A stretch of DNA of 64,000 nucleotides, taken from the NCBI GenBank assembly GCA_964247055.1, contig OZ176053.1, positions 4,774,001 to 4,838,000 on the forward strand. Reading direction: 5' to 3'. This document shows, piece after piece, positions 63,786 through 64,000 of the stretch. Below the pieces are notes generated by a model, which had not been told where the DNA came from, searched no databases, and worked only from the letters and a program-made list of their open reading frames with translations. A program made the position numbers and the translations under genes. Position 1 is the stretch's first letter. Each line of letters begins with the position of its first letter. This DNA comes from Paragordius varius (Eukaryota; Nematomorpha).

Positions 63786-64000
63786 TTAATTATCATTTCC
63801 TATATTGGTGTTTGTGCTGTTTTCGTCATCATCATCATGTTGGTTGATGGTATTTGTCGTTGCATTTTCTAATCTTTCAACATTCCTACGCATGCTAGCT
63901 AACATACGGATCATAAAAGAGGCAGGTATGGTAACTATGTCTCGTGTTTCTATCAACATTTTTCGATTACGATTCAATTGACTGGCTATACGTTTTTCCT
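63786..64000 (-). CDS. C-terminal exon of an unidentified protein, runs off the window
   Basis: Open on the minus strand from the window edge to a TAA at 63786-63788, about 71 residues. It reads EKRIASQLNRNRKMLIETRD, then IVTIPASFMIRMLASM, a charged helix, and an Asp/Asn-rich tail (QHDDDDENSTNTN). No splice acceptor is visible inside, so the exon extends beyond 64000. The ordered basic/hydrophobic part suggests a real gene, but I do not recognise the family. Confidence 0.6.
   Translation of the reverse strand, partial: EKRIASQLNRNRKMLIETRDIVTIPASFMIRMLASMRRNVERLENATTNTINQHDDDDENSTNTNIGNDN

Overview
This is a strongly AT-rich eukaryotic (most likely metazoan) window. It carries spliced genes with GT-AG introns, animal-type gene families and many transposable elements. 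Three genes can be reconstructed end to end by following reading phase across every splice junction: a NEDD1-like gamma-tubulin-recruitment factor (minus strand, 1026-4749), a NEDD4-type C2-WW-HECT ubiquitin ligase (minus strand, 11330-35448, 23 coding exons) and CSTF1/CstF-50 (plus strand, 59125-63569, 10 coding exons). A notable property is a class of ultrashort introns (22-28 nt; eight found), mostly near the 5' ends of these genes, alongside ordinary and very long introns. That mix suggests a parasite-like or otherwise derived invertebrate genome (dicyemid, orthonectid and myxozoan are candidates), but the species cannot be named from this sequence.

Layout. 1-430: tail of a decayed Penelope-like element. 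1026-4749: NEDD1-like gene, divergent from a plus-strand helical protein gene (4796-8140), with only 46 bp between the two start codons. 8406-9702: two-exon coiled-coil gene (minus, TACC-like at best). 10357-10930: 3' part of an unrecognised plus-strand gene. 11330-35448: the NEDD4-type gene. Its introns hold LINE fragments, a nearly intact-length Ty3/gypsy LTR element with 99%-identical LTRs, an inverted pair of LINE 3' ends, and several MITEs. 35449-59124: a 23.7 kb intergenic region between two divergent genes. It contains long-inverted-repeat elements beside both start codons and a 17.4 kb satellite of about 83-bp units with higher-order organisation, including a 3,930-bp recent duplication; an RTE-like LINE lies inside the array. 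59125-63569: CSTF1. 63786-64000: last exon of an unidentified minus-strand gene, convergent with CSTF1.

How the genes relate: there are no operons. NEDD1 and, if the weak TACC reading is right, the coiled-coil gene both belong to centrosome/spindle biology. NEDD4 is a ubiquitin ligase and CSTF1 is an mRNA 3'-end processing factor. At least four non-autonomous DNA-element families are recognisable: a TA-flanked MITE with four copies (all intronic), a CAGTA-ended mariner-like type with two, a hAT-like type with two, and a long-inverted-repeat family. They account for much of the non-coding sequence. All coordinates come from reading the sequence by eye; no alignments or searches were run.
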